Shown piece by piece: positions 1 to 10,522 of a stretch of 64,000 nucleotides of DNA. This stretch comes from Aphrocallistes beatrix (lineage: Eukaryota > Porifera > Hexactinellida > Sceptrulophora > Aphrocallistidae), in NCBI GenBank assembly GCA_963281255.1, contig OY725488.1, positions 186,001 through 250,000 of the forward strand. The letters are read 5' to 3'. Position 1 is the first letter of the stretch. The number at the start of each line of letters is the position of its first letter. Under the pieces are notes generated by a model. That model was not told the origin of the DNA. It searched no databases and saw only the letters and a list, made by a program, of their open reading frames with translations. Position numbers and translations under genes: made by a program.

Positions 1-112
1 GATTAAGCGGAGAACCCTATTAACCGAAAATATTTTGTATTAGCTTCTATGTGTGAGAGCTATTCCGGTCCTGCCAAAAGTGGCCCGATTAAGCGGAGTC
101 GACTGTATTTAC
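1..112. mobile_element. Partial MITE/pogo-like transposon end
   Basis: A 12-base word GATTAAGCGGAG occurs at 1-12 and again at about 88-99. The second copy runs into GTCGACTGTA, so the reverse complement begins TACAGTCGACTCCGCTTAAT. A CAGT start after a TA is typical of Tc1/pogo-type terminal repeats in marine invertebrates. The element would extend left of the window, so only this end is visible. The family is inferred from the terminus alone; no transposase is present. Confidence 0.4.
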
Positions 113-701
113 CCAGGGTCAATAGTATTAATATTTTTTTCGGTAACCTAAGGTTAATGCGCCGCCCACGACATAATAGCAACAAGAACATGTACCCAGT
201 GGTCCCCACAACAGTAGTTTTTCAAATGTTGCTTTTTGAGAAGGAAAATTATAATTTGACAAAACCAATCATAAACTCTTCGATAGATATCAAAAAAGAA
301 AAATGGTGCACGACAGTAATAGCAGTATTTTTTCACACCTTTGAATTAATTGATTCTTTTCATTATGTGGATTTCAAATTTGAAAGTAAGTACGCGTAAA
401 TGAACTCGATTGTTATTGTTTGCCCTGTCACTCCTCTCAATGACAAATTATTTGAAAACTTATTTGTTCCCTAACAACCATTAGCTGTAATGGAATACAT
501 TGTAAAACCTAGCAACTGATTCCTTCTAACCTTAGCTAACTCCTTGGTTTTAGCTTCGCTGTTGCTGGCATATTAAAGCACTATGGTCATATATAAACTA
601 CTTGAAGACTGCTCAAAGCTCGAGCTTTTATATCAATCAATTTTTGTAAATCAAAATTAGTTGATCCCTCTTCTAAAGTGACATTCGCACAAACATACAC
701 C
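113..701. other. Intergenic region upstream of KDM5
   Basis: AT-rich sequence with no credible coding region. A 116-codon open frame beginning near 49 starts inside the repeat and shows no domain or coding character. This stretch should contain the promoter and 5' UTR of the KDM5 gene, but no TATA box or other motif can be called with confidence. Confidence 0.4.
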
Positions 702-3700
702 ATGCACTCCGAATGCCCTAATCAACTTTCTGACATTCAAGATTGTCCGATTTTTGAACCGACCAAGGAAGAATTCACGGACCCTATCGATTATATCACA
801 AAGATCCGTCCCATAGGAGAGAAAACAGGAATTGTGAAAATAAGACCACCCTCGGATTGGAAACCTCCTTTTTGTCGACACCCAGAGCAGTTCCTCTTCT
901 CCCCTCGGATCCAATGTCTGAAAGAGGTCGAAGGTGTCAACAGAATGAAACTGAATTTCACAGATAACTTCATACACTTTTGGGATCTCCATGGGCAAAA
1001 GATAATAAAACCGATTGTAGGGGGACAGCCTCTTGACCTTTACAAATTCTTTGACCTGGTCAACAAAGAGGGGGGATACAATCTGACTTGCACTCGTAAA
1101 CTTTGGTCCGGTATCGGCAGACAATTAGGACTTAATTCTGATGTCCAATGGTCCAGTGTACTAAAGGATAAGTACCGCAAGCTACTCTACCCCTTTGAAT
1201 ATTTCATAAAACTCCGCTGCTTACTTTACAGGGGAGAAAAGTTGAACGATTGTTTTTATTCCAGTCCTAGAGGTAAGATACGCCCTCTCTTTCCTGTCTA
1301 CATCCAATATGAGGAGGTGATGTGCTATGCAGTGGAGAGCAAGTCCAACAAATCTGCTCCGGACCTAGGACCCATTGTTCCCGCTTCCGCAGACAACAGT
1401 GGTACCATCCCCTCCCGCTCGGGACAGGGTCGGGATATAATGTGCCAGGCTTGCAACAAAGGAGATGAAGAACATGTGCTACTCATCTGTGAGAGCTGCG
1501 AAGCTGGCTTTCACACATTTTGTCTCTACCCCGCCTTGGAATCTGTCCCCCCTGGGGACTGGCGCTGTCCGGGCTGTATCCACAGGTTGTATACCCCGTC
1601 GAGTTCCTTTGGGTTTGAGCATTCTAAGCAAACCTACACACTCAGCACTTTTTCACACCTTGCAAACTTGTTCAAACGCAACTACTTCGACCAGCCTATA
1701 GACGAGGTTCCCTACAGCCTGGTAGAGAGGGAGTTCTGGTGTCTTCTCGCCTCGCCTGAGACCCCTGTCGAAGTCCAGTACGGGGCGGACCTGCACTCCT
1801 CCCAGCACGGGAGCGGGTTCCCTTGTTCCCCCAGTGATTGCTACCCTTCTGAGGAGCACTACATTGAGAGCGGTTGGAATTTAAACAACATCGCGTACCT
1901 GGAGGGGTGTGTCCTGAAACACGTGCCGGGAGACATCAGCGGACTAAAGAAGCCCTGGCTGTATGTCGGTATGTGTTTCTCCACCTTTTGCTGGCACGTT
2001 GAGGACCACTGGAACCACTCGATCAACTACCTGCACCATGGAGAACCGAAGAGTTGGTACGGGGTGCCCCCGTACGCTGCAGAGAAGTTCGAGGCCTGTT
2101 TCAGGAAGTATGTCCCTGGACTCTTCGTGAATGACCCACAGCTCCTGCACCACCTGATCACCATGATCCCCCCCACTGTCCTCATGGACTCAGGCGTGCC
2201 TGTTTTCCGCACGCATCAGAAGGTGGGAGAGTTCGTGGTCACTTTCCCGCGCGCCTATCACGCCGGATACAATCAAGGGTTTAATTTCGCAGAGGCTGTC
2301 AATTTCGCAACCAAAGACTGGTTCCATCTTGGCAGGGAATGCGTTCAGATTTACAAGGAAATTCAGAAGTCTCCGATATTCAGTCACAACGAGTTGGTCT
2401 GTAGGTGCTTCGCTTGCCCCAAAACTCCCGGCTCATTTTCCCCCTCCCTCCTTGCGGACATTCGGAAAATGGTGACAGTGGAACTCGAGAACAGAAACCG
2501 CGTATTCCAAACGACCATGGATCACGCGCAGATGAACTTCGAACTACTGCCAGAGCGAGAGAGGAACTGTCGCGTCTGTAAAGAGATGCTCTTCCTCTCA
2601 GCTGTTGTGTGCGACAGCTGTAAGATTAATCGTTTCTGTCTGGACCACATAGAGGAGCCTTGCCCGTGTGACGGCTCCAGTCGCGTGTTCCAGTACAGGT
2701 ACTCGGGCCAGGATCTTCTCTCCATCCTCGAGAACGTCAACAAGAGAAGTGAGGAATACAAGGAGTGGCTTGGACAGGTGGAGGCAGTCGTCTCATCTCG
2801 GGAACAGAAGCGGGCTCTAGGAGACGTAGAGGAGTTGTACGAGCGAGGAAAATCTCTCAATTTCGATTCTTATAGTCCTGGAGAACTCGAACTTGTCATC
2901 AACAGGGCTAAGCTCGTTTCAAAGCGAGCTCAGCAAATTCTTTCTCGACGCAGTAGAGCGAAGAGATCTGGCAATTCCCTCTGGTTGTACGAGTTGGAAG
3001 AACTCCAGCAGTTGGCAGATGAGTTAGACTGTCTCCCCTGTACCGTCCCACAATCCCAGTCCATCCTGGAGAAGTTTCTAGAAGCCGACACAATGCTCCA
3101 GTCCATAAGGCAGCTGCTAGAGAGCAACTGCCTGATTGTAGGGCAACTAGCAGAGAGTCTGTCTCAGATTCAGCAGTTACAGGTGCACTCGCCTCTATGC
3201 GATCAGCTGTCTGACCGTCTCAAGACTGCCGCCTGGATGCAGCAGTACATGGCGATATACGACCGGTGTCAGGAGGATGGCAGCTACAAGCCACAGCTCC
3301 AAGAGGTGCAGACAATCCTCTCCATGAGCCAGGAGCTGCCCGTCACCTGTGAGCAGGTGCAGGCAGGCGTAGTCTGGCTGCACGAAGCGATCTCTCAAGC
3401 TAAGCAATGGCAAGACATCTCCAGCACTGCTCTGAACGGTGAGAACAAACGCAGCTTACAGATACTGCAGGAGATATACGAGGAGAATGCCAAGTTAATG
3501 ATTGCCGTTCCCGTCCCTTGTGAACTTACGAAAGCCATTCAGGACGCTCAGACTTGGAGCCAGAACTATTCTACCCTCTCCTGTTCCCCTTCCCTGTCCC
3601 AGGTCCAGGTGCTCGTGGAGGAAGCTAGCATCCTACCTGTCTACCTCCCGGACGTAGCAGCGCTCAATCGGATCAATTCAGAGGCGGAGAATTGGATCCA

Positions 3701-4772
3701 CCGTCTCTCGGAAATGTTCCTCCTCGAAGACACAGAAACAGATCTCATTTTCTCTCTCCTGCCTAAGGGGGCTGCATCCCAGGATCCCACCACGATAACC
3801 CAGACGTGTCAGAGCATCATGGACTGCCTGAACTCCAGATCTAGACACAGCTACCAACAGGAGGCTCAGCTCCTCAAAACTCTCTGGAAACAGGAAGTCT
3901 CTGCCATTCGCGAAATTCGAAAGACGAATATGGCAATCCTTCACACCGCCTCCGCCCCCTATCCTCCTCTGGATAAGATCACCTGCGTCACCTGTGACAA
4001 GTGCGCTTCGGAGCAGATGATATTCTGCAACCTCTGTCTTTCTCTCCAGCACGGGCCTTGTGCGGGCCTCTCTCTCTCCAACATAGAAGTCACTCAGAAT
4101 ACTTTCGTGTGCACAAAGTGCGTCCGGACTAATAGACCGCTTCTCTCAGAGGCAAAAGCCATCCTCGCCACCTGGTCTCTGGAACTCAACTGTTCCTATA
4201 CGAGGGTACTCGAAATTTTGATAGAGAGAGGAGAGAGGTGGGAGGAGAAGTCGACTCGGATGTTGGATTCCTTCAGGCAGGTTGAAATGGAGATTGATTA
4301 TCCAGAGGGATCGACTCCTCCTCAGACTGATCAGTCCCCCCTGCACCTAGCTCAGCACTACAAGAGTATAGAGGAGCACCTGGTGGAAGGACTCAGTATC
4401 GAGCTGACTCTAGAGCACACGAGCTCTTGCGTAGAGCTGTGGAGAGAGGCGTATCGGCAGAGCAGGAAGGGGCGTGAGCGGGGGAGGAAAGGGATCCGGC
4501 ACTCCAGCAAACCAGCTCTCTACCATCCTCGGAAGCACCGGATGATCGAGAAGAAGGAAGCTGACGCCTCGGCAGATCGATGGAGTGACAGCAGTGAGGA
4601 CACCTGTGCAGCTCTCAACTGCACCTGTGTGCAGGAGGAGAATGTGGATTGGATTCAGTGCGATGTCTGCGAGGCCTGGTTCCACTTCATCTGCGTGCGC
4701 CTCACTCGATCAGAAGTGAATACCATGGATGATTACACGTGTCCTACCTGCAGCTTAGTCGAGCCCAAGTAA
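702..4772 (+). CDS. KDM5: KDM5/JARID1 histone H3K4 demethylase
   Basis: A nuclear Fe(II)/2-oxoglutarate dioxygenase that removes methyl groups from H3 lysine 4. The 1,356-residue frame has the full family order: JmjN (about 18-58), ARID (about 82-170), PHD1 (about 247-293), JmjC, C5HC2 zinc finger (about 619-672), PLU-1 helical region, PHD2 (about 1094-1140) and C-terminal PHD3 (about 1300-1350). The iron ligands are visible as H432 and E434 in WHVED and H520 in AYHAGYN, so catalysis is expected to be intact. The start was set at the ATG at 702 because family members begin JmjN about 15-20 residues after the initiator; an upstream GTG at 678 was rejected. The whole coding region is one exon, which is unusual for a 4-kb animal gene. 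Length is close to vertebrate KDM5 proteins (about 1,500-1,700). Confidence 0.97.
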   Translation: MHSECPNQLSDIQDCPIFEPTKEEFTDPIDYITKIRPIGEKTGIVKIRPPSDWKPPFCRHPEQFLFSPRIQCLKEVEGVNRMKLNFTDNFIHFWDLHGQKIIKPIVGGQPLDLYKFFDLVNKEGGYNLTCTRKLWSGIGRQLGLNSDVQWSSVLKDKYRKLLYPFEYFIKLRCLLYRGEKLNDCFYSSPRGKIRPLFPVYIQYEEVMCYAVESKSNKSAPDLGPIVPASADNSGTIPSRSGQGRDIMCQACNKGDEEHVLLICESCEAGFHTFCLYPALESVPPGDWRCPGCIHRLYTPSSSFGFEHSKQTYTLSTFSHLANLFKRNYFDQPIDEVPYSLVEREFWCLLASPETPVEVQYGADLHSSQHGSGFPCSPSDCYPSEEHYIESGWNLNNIAYLEGCVLKHVPGDISGLKKPWLYVGMCFSTFCWHVEDHWNHSINYLHHGEPKSWYGVPPYAAEKFEACFRKYVPGLFVNDPQLLHHLITMIPPTVLMDSGVPVFRTHQKVGEFVVTFPRAYHAGYNQGFNFAEAVNFATKDWFHLGRECVQIYKEIQKSPIFSHNELVCRCFACPKTPGSFSPSLLADIRKMVTVELENRNRVFQTTMDHAQMNFELLPERERNCRVCKEMLFLSAVVCDSCKINRFCLDHIEEPCPCDGSSRVFQYRYSGQDLLSILENVNKRSEEYKEWLGQVEAVVSSREQKRALGDVEELYERGKSLNFDSYSPGELELVINRAKLVSKRAQQILSRRSRAKRSGNSLWLYELEELQQLADELDCLPCTVPQSQSILEKFLEADTMLQSIRQLLESNCLIVGQLAESLSQIQQLQVHSPLCDQLSDRLKTAAWMQQYMAIYDRCQEDGSYKPQLQEVQTILSMSQELPVTCEQVQAGVVWLHEAISQAKQWQDISSTALNGENKRSLQILQEIYEENAKLMIAVPVPCELTKAIQDAQTWSQNYSTLSCSPSLSQVQVLVEEASILPVYLPDVAALNRINSEAENWIHRLSEMFLLEDTETDLIFSLLPKGAASQDPTTITQTCQSIMDCLNSRSRHSYQQEAQLLKTLWKQEVSAIREIRKTNMAILHTASAPYPPLDKITCVTCDKCASEQMIFCNLCLSLQHGPCAGLSLSNIEVTQNTFVCTKCVRTNRPLLSEAKAILATWSLELNCSYTRVLEILIERGERWEEKSTRMLDSFRQVEMEIDYPEGSTPPQTDQSPLHLAQHYKSIEEHLVEGLSIELTLEHTSSCVELWREAYRQSRKGRERGRKGIRHSSKPALYHPRKHRMIEKKEADASADRWSDSSEDTCAALNCTCVQEENVDWIQCDVCEAWFHFICVRLTRSEVNTMDDYTCPTCSLVEPK

Positions 4773-5229
4773 TTCGAAATGGATCAGATTTGACGAATGA
4801 TTTCCCAATTGGTTGATTGTACCCGTATTCATGGCACATAAGTAACAGACGCTCAATCACTCCAGTATTGTATTACCAGCTAGCTATATCAGTTAATTTA
4901 TATTGGTACGTTACATAATTGGTAGAGATAATAACACAGCTGCTTTTTATACAAATAATTGTAATGTGTTGCTGTTCTTGAATACATGAATTAACAGATA
5001 CATAACACTATACATGCTCAGATTAAGATTAATTTTGTACATGTCCTTAATTTATACAAAAAAAGTCTCGCCAATCAGTGCAATCTGCAAAATAATCAAT
5101 GTGATCTGCTTATTTTAGACAAAGTGATCTTAATTTCACTATAATTAATGGCTTCAATTGTTTGATAAGACTGGCCTGAATTAGTGAACTAATTGGTAAT
5201 TGCTATGCATATCATTAAATCGCTATAGG
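4773..5229. other. Intergenic, KDM5 3' region and EFHB upstream
   Basis: AT-rich DNA without a supported gene. It holds the 3' UTR of KDM5 and the upstream region of EFHB, which lie in the same direction. No perfect AATAAA was seen just after the KDM5 stop. Confidence 0.4.
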
Positions 5230-7233
5230 ATGTCTAAAGGGATCCTTGAATCCCCGGTAGCTGGGAAGTTGAATCAGAGAAACCCCACTGCCAGGGACTG
5301 TCTCTCCGAGTCCGACAAGCGACCGACCACTCCTCCGCTTGTGAAGGTGTTTGAGGGTCAGACACGCCCAGACGTGGGGAAACCCCGGGTGTTTCATTCA
5401 TTTGCACAAGATCCTCTCCATTCAAACACGACTGCTCATGGTGTCACCACGAAGCCCTCAGTACAGGCGAAGGATCTCCTGAACCCTATTCCCAAGACCA
5501 GGTTCCAGCAGACGCTGAACGAGATGAATGAGGCCGGCTACCTCCGGAATAAGCTGACCAGGCTAGGTACAAGTTGACAGAACTAGACTAAGGTTTGTTT
5601 GATGCGCGTTTCAAGTGTGCTCCCTTCAGGTGTCTATCCAGACCCGAGTAAGAACCTCCCTAACAACCCAGAATTGCTCCGGAATGAGATTCCTTTCGGC
5701 AACCCGACAGAGTATGACGACACAGCCGGAGAGATTGTGAATCCTGAGAAAAACCGCGATCAGGTAGAGGAAGAATGGAAGCAGGGGCAAGAGCTCTACA
5801 AACAGAGCCACAGCAGCTATCCGGTCGGAGAGATGCCGGACCGCAATTATGACTGGTCGGTGTTTCCCAAAGACTACAAATACGGAGTGGAGACCCCCCA
5901 CGACGTGAGGGGCACGGGTGTGAGTGGCGCTTTGAAGTGGTCCCATGAGGCGGAGGAGGAGCAAGCTACTCATATCGTGCAGAAGAGGCTGGATGACTTC
6001 AGAGAGAGGACTCAGCCTCAGATTGGGAAGGTAGATCTCATAACACGCATTGTATGCGCTACGCTAGGTAGAGCTGCGTTGTTATGGAATGTGTTAGGTT
6101 CACGATCCTATACGTGACACCATCGATGTGGATCCTTCTCACGCATTCGGAGTCTTTGTGAAACCAGACAAGTTCGGAGCAGGGGACCTGATTCACATGA
6201 GAGACCCGGACGGGTTCCTGAGGGGGCAGGACAGAGACAGAGGGATAATCGCCTTCATACGGCAACAACTTAAGAAGGCGAATTACCACAATTTTGAGTC
6301 TCTGAAGGCTGCGTTCGAGCATTACGACAAGTCCCGTAGTGGCAAGATCAGCAAGGAGGACTTGAAGGAAATTTGTTTCCAGTTTGGCTTGCCTCTCGAT
6401 TTTCATTTTCTGGAGCTGCTGATGAGCTACTGCGACTCAGACAACAAGGGATACATCGACTATGTACGGTTCAGCAACTTCCTCAACTGGAAGGACAAGC
6501 TACCCTCTGGCTTTCAGTTGGTGACTGTAGCAGAGGAGATAGCTGAGACTGAGCGGATCCACCAGGTGCTGACATCTGTCAATTATCTGTGTTGTGTACT
6601 ACTTATATTGTTATGTTTCTTCGTATCTGTTAGGAGGAGGAGGGAGCTTTGCCTACCTCACGAGATGATGTGAATAAGTCAGACACAAGCTCAGGCGTTG
6701 GAGAACAGAAAGAAGGAGAGTACGGCAGCGATCTCGTCAAGGAAGGAGATATTGTGTTTGACGCGAAAACGCAAAAGCTCACACCGAAAACTCTGCAAAA
6801 CCAGATCGACAGGAGCGCTGCCCCCATCAAGACCTCTTCCCAGGCCATCTCCGCCACTGTGGGCGGGGTCCCTACCAAAGACTTCAGAGCATTCGGTGTC
6901 CCCACCGTCCGATCTGACCTCCCAGCTCCCAGGGTGAAGCGAGTTTCGGATTATACAAACTACGGCGACGAATCGGACGCATTCGGCCTCCTGTACCCCT
7001 CCATCTACTCAACCAGGGGCGTGCACGAGATTGACTTCTTCATTCCTCGCACTCAAGAAGAAATTCTGCGGATTTTTACAAGTATCGGAGTAGAGATGGA
7101 AGAGAAGGTGTTTGAGGAGCTCTGGAAGAGAGCAATGGAGTTGGGGAAAGGACAGGTATCTGTCGAGGTGTTCAGGACGCTATTGGACAGTTTCGCTTCG
7201 GATCGCACTGAAGAGAGTGCAGCCAGGTCCTGA
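5230..7233 (+). CDS. EFHB: EF-hand domain family member B (EFHB), ciliary/microtubule inner protein
   Basis: Four coding exons, 5230-5566, 5630-6030, 6098-6565 and 6634-7233, join in frame to 601 residues; all introns are 63-68 bases with GT-AG ends. The family is known as a calcium-binding microtubule inner protein of ciliary doublets and as a STIM1 partner. Blocks recognisable against vertebrate EFHB include RTQPQIGKV, GAGDLIHMRD, an EF-hand pair around HYDKSRSGKISKEDL and YCDSDNKGYIDYVRFSNFL, then NWKDK, GVPTVRSDLPAPR and TNYGDESDAFGLLYP. The first EF loop (DKSRSGKISKED) and second (DSDNKGYIDYVR) retain several acidic ligands, though the second ends in R rather than E. The protein is shorter than vertebrate EFHB (about 830) mainly at the N terminus. 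The ATG at 5230 is the first good start. Confidence 0.92.
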
Positions 7234-7473
7234 CTCATGAACTAACTGGATTCTTCGTATTTATGCACCCCGATGCACTTCATATGTTATTCGAATAATG
7301 TTTCATCTCATCAATACACGCACTTTGTACTCTTTTCGATGATATTGGATAAAATGCATATTAAGAATTAGTACTTTGTCGGTTCGTTAAAAAAGTGAAG
7401 TATAAGTGTTGTTATGTACGTTTGTGTTTATTTATTTGTTAATTTTAGCAACCAGATAGGTATATATACTCTA

Positions 7474-8808
7474 ATGGCCAATAAGCCTCGCGTGGTCTGC
7501 CACAAAGAGAGAGTTCCCACCAACACCAACAGTGAGATTCAGTTCGAGAGTAGCGCAGAGCGGTTCATCTCAGCAGATGAATTCTTGAAAGAGTTCTCCT
7601 TTTCTATCGACTCGGAAGAGTCCAAGAGATTTACGAATAATTTCGTGGACATTCCTGGTATCAAGGATTCGAACGGTCCCCCTTTTTCTAACAAGTCCCC
7701 GTTAAACCCGTTTTTAGCTTCAAGTCTCCAAGACCTGACCTCTAACTCCGACACTCAGCTACGTACCAGCCAGTCGGATTCTAGCTCTCTCAAACTCGTG
7801 AAAGGCAAGCAGCAGTCCCTGACAGACATCAGTGGAGAAGCTGCACATCACGCTAAGAAGAAACCTCAGCGGAAACCAGTCTCCAAACCCCAGCGCCCTC
7901 CAAGCTCAGTCAAAACGAAGAGACCTGATGCGGTCACATTAGAGAGGAGAACTGTGACAACATCCAGAGGAAGGACTACCCCTCCTTCAGAGTATAGGTC
8001 TAAGTCAAGAAACACGACACTACAGAAGTACATCCTTGAACCCAATTCACAAGCTCCTCCCCTTGACACCTTCAGCTTGCACAGCACCCCCTTCCCTCAA
8101 CCACATAAGCACCCGCAGATTGAGGTGACGCTCCCTCCTCATGAGGACAAGAACCCAGGCCTCCCCCTAGATCTACAAAACGGCCTCCTCCTCTCTGCCA
8201 TACACCTCAACCTCTCAGCTCAGAAGACGTACGCAGATACGGAGAAAGAGGCTCTACTGCAGTTATCTAAGTTACACGCCTACAAACAGAAGCTGATCGA
8301 GGAGAACTACAAGCTACGGAGAGAGCTAGAGCGACTGGAATTCGAATTGGTGGCTAAGTTTGCGGGAGACGAGCTAGTGTCAGTGGAAGAAGTGATAGCG
8401 AAACTAAACCTGGCCGGAGCACAGATACAGAAACTCTCAGAGGCGCTAATCAAGGCTCAGAGCACTGTGAGGCTGCGAAGGATCCAGCTGAGTGAGAGAG
8501 ACAGAGAGCAGTGCGAGAAGAATCTGAGGGAGCTCAGCTCTGCTGCAACCCACTCACTTACCAACATGCGCGCTCTACTGGGTCAAGTCCCAGGTGTCTG
8601 TGATAGGGTGCAGAAAACCGCAAAGGATAGCGAAGAAGACCTGGAAAGAGTGAAAGAAGCGAATAAAAAGTTGGATGAGTTTGTTTCTGTTATGCTCTCT
8701 AAGGTGAGTCTGCAGTCTCACATCTCCTTGCTGGAAGAAAACATAACTTTAGCCAAGGACCCGACCAAATACTTTTCTTTTGATATGAATGATATCGATC
8801 CATTCTGA
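7474..8808 (+). CDS. Coiled-coil protein, HAUS augmin subunit 8-like
   Basis: A single 444-residue open frame, taken from the ATG at 7474. The N-terminal half is basic and rich in Ser, Pro and Lys. From about residue 235 it becomes helical and heptad-like (SAIHLNLSAQKTYADTEKEA, then LRRELERLEFEL) and ends with KYFSFDMNDIDPF. This plan, a basic microtubule-binding N terminus with a short RxxxLQKY-type motif followed by a coiled coil that includes a leucine-rich start, resembles HAUS8/Hice1. HAUS8 anchors the augmin complex on spindle microtubules to nucleate branches. The similarity is structural and weak, so the assignment is an inference; a generic coiled-coil protein remains possible. NIF3L1 follows only 119 bases downstream on the same strand. 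Confidence 0.5.
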   Translation: MANKPRVVCHKERVPTNTNSEIQFESSAERFISADEFLKEFSFSIDSEESKRFTNNFVDIPGIKDSNGPPFSNKSPLNPFLASSLQDLTSNSDTQLRTSQSDSSSLKLVKGKQQSLTDISGEAAHHAKKKPQRKPVSKPQRPPSSVKTKRPDAVTLERRTVTTSRGRTTPPSEYRSKSRNTTLQKYILEPNSQAPPLDTFSLHSTPFPQPHKHPQIEVTLPPHEDKNPGLPLDLQNGLLLSAIHLNLSAQKTYADTEKEALLQLSKLHAYKQKLIEENYKLRRELERLEFELVAKFAGDELVSVEEVIAKLNLAGAQIQKLSEALIKAQSTVRLRRIQLSERDREQCEKNLRELSSAATHSLTNMRALLGQVPGVCDRVQKTAKDSEEDLERVKEANKKLDEFVSVMLSKVSLQSHISLLEENITLAKDPTKYFSFDMNDIDPF

Positions 8809-8927
8809 TATATACTCCAGACATTCTCAAATGTATATTCAATAATGTTGCCTGTATATGAATTGGAACGAAATCAATTAGAGCACGTGTGTTCAGGTGT
8901 TGAGTAGCCTCTAACGTGTGTAGCTTG

Positions 8928-9836
8928 ATGATGTACAAATTATCCAGACACCTGGTAAGCTCTTCCCACAGGTTTAGCCTAGGACGATTAATATACTTGT
9001 GTCGACATAACTCAGACCTGATCATGAAACTGGGAACTGTAACCAGCGTGCTCAACACGCACACGCCCCCTCGTCTGTCAGAGAGTTGGGACAATGTGGG
9101 AGTACTGGTAGAGCCCAGCGCAAAGCTGGTGGTGAGTAGGATCCTGCTCACCAATGACCTCACAGAAGTGGTGTGTAGAGAGGCGGTGGAGAGGAGTGTA
9201 CAGCTGATCATAGCCTACCACCCTCCTATCTTCACACCGTTCAAGCGACTCACACAGTCCACTGCTAAAGAAAGAATTATTTTGCAATGCATCAGGGAAG
9301 GAATGGCCGTCTACAGTCCTCACACAGCTCTGGACAAGATTCAGGGGGGAGTGGGGGACTGGATGCTGGCGGCTTTCAAAGGGGTGGGAGGGGATCAGGT
9401 GGTTGCTGTCATCAATCCACTGCCTGATGACGAGACCATAGGGAGTGGGAGGAAGTTGGCGTTCAGTGAGAAGGTCCCATTATCTAAGTGCATTGATTTG
9501 ATAAAGTCATTCTTGAACTTGAAAGCAGTCAGAGTAGCCACACCTGAGCTGAGTGCGGATGTGTCTGAGCATCTCATCGCTTCTGTGTGTGTGTGTCCAG
9601 GATCAGGGGCCAGCGTGCTGAGGAGTGCAACGGGGGACCTACTTTGGACCGGGGAGATGTCACACCATGAAGTGCTGGACGCAGTGTCTAAGGGAAGGTG
9701 TGTTGTCCTGTGTGAGCACACGCACACCGAGCGGGGATATCTTCAGACGTACAGGGATCTCCTGCTGGCGAAGCTGGAGAACAAGGTGGAGATCCTCTTG
9801 TCCACAGCGGACAAAGAGCCGTTGTCTATAGCTTAG
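8928..9836 (+). CDS. NIF3L1: NIF3-like protein 1 (NGG1-interacting factor 3 family)
   Basis: A 302-residue single-exon member of the conserved NIF3/YbgI metal-binding family, whose molecular role is still unclear; animal members are linked to transcriptional co-regulation and mitochondria. Family hallmarks are WDNVGVLV, the metal-site histidine in AYHPPIF, SPHTALD, the C-terminal GEMSHHEVLDAV and CEHTHTERGYL. The residues preceding MKLGTV are rich in R, S, H and L without acidic residues until NSD, which could be a mitochondrial presequence. The ATG at 8928 was chosen; an internal ATG (MKLGTVTSVL) would give the bare core. The protein is shorter than human NIF3L1 (about 377) in the variable middle region. 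Confidence 0.93.
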   Translation: MMYKLSRHLVSSSHRFSLGRLIYLCRHNSDLIMKLGTVTSVLNTHTPPRLSESWDNVGVLVEPSAKLVVSRILLTNDLTEVVCREAVERSVQLIIAYHPPIFTPFKRLTQSTAKERIILQCIREGMAVYSPHTALDKIQGGVGDWMLAAFKGVGGDQVVAVINPLPDDETIGSGRKLAFSEKVPLSKCIDLIKSFLNLKAVRVATPELSADVSEHLIASVCVCPGSGASVLRSATGDLLWTGEMSHHEVLDAVSKGRCVVLCEHTHTERGYLQTYRDLLLAKLENKVEILLSTADKEPLSIA

Positions 9837-10522
9837 CTGTTCTCTAATTTTCTAGCTGTATTTTATGATGAATGAAAAATATTTTAACATTTGGTAAAAT
9901 GGGGGGGGGGGATTTTGAATATTTCAAAATCTACCCATTTTACCGAATGCTAACCTACAATACAAATGGTATGGGAATAGATGTAGTTTCTCAGCTAAAA
10001 GAATGTGTGACTTGACATATTTCCTAAATTAGGGTCATTCTTTCATTTTGAAATGTGTAAGAAATAATTGACTATTGGAACTAAGCGCACATACTTGCTT
10101 ACTTGAAGCTTGTTTCCCATAACTGCTGTGAGAATCACTCTTTCAAAGGTATTTTTCACAGTTGACTGTTGAGAAACTGGACTACGTATAAAACTGAATT
10201 ATCTAGCTCCAACGCAATCGTAATCCAATTAATGTATTTCTTAGACTCTCTGAGCTCATCAAAACAATGTTCGAAAGGAAACCGCTGTAAACAACTTCGG
10301 TTTTGATTCGTAACCTCGATTGCTAAATGTCCTGTCACGTAAACAGAAAGTAATTATTTTTTAGAATCTCATTTTTTATGAGGTAATAACCTTGATCGTC
10401 ACTTATTGGATAATTTCACCGCAAACACAAACGATATTTAAAACCAATCTTTTTTCTTTCATAGCTATTTTCCTTGAGTGATGCTAACATAATTACAGAT
10501 TCTCAACTCACCACTCAAACTG
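9837..10522. other. Intergenic, NIF3L1 to giant RasGEF gene
   Basis: AT-rich, no supported gene. It contains the palindromic element at 9884-9952 and must include the promoter of the large RasGEF gene. The only longer open frame (- strand, near 10156-10338) shows no recognisable features. Confidence 0.4.
9884..9952. repeat. Palindromic hairpin with G-run
   Basis: The left arm TAACATTTGGTAAAATGGG is followed by a run of 11 G, then the near-palindrome GATTTTGAATATTTCAAAATC. The right arm CCCATTTTACCGAATGCTAA is the reverse complement of the left with a few mismatches. The unit could fold into one long hairpin and may be a decayed miniature transposon. No clear target-site duplication was found. 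Confidence 0.6.

Noticed and set aside
49..399. 116-codon + strand frame at the window start
   Set aside because: It begins inside a transposon-like terminal repeat, has no domain or codon character, and overlaps another frame of similar quality on the other strand.
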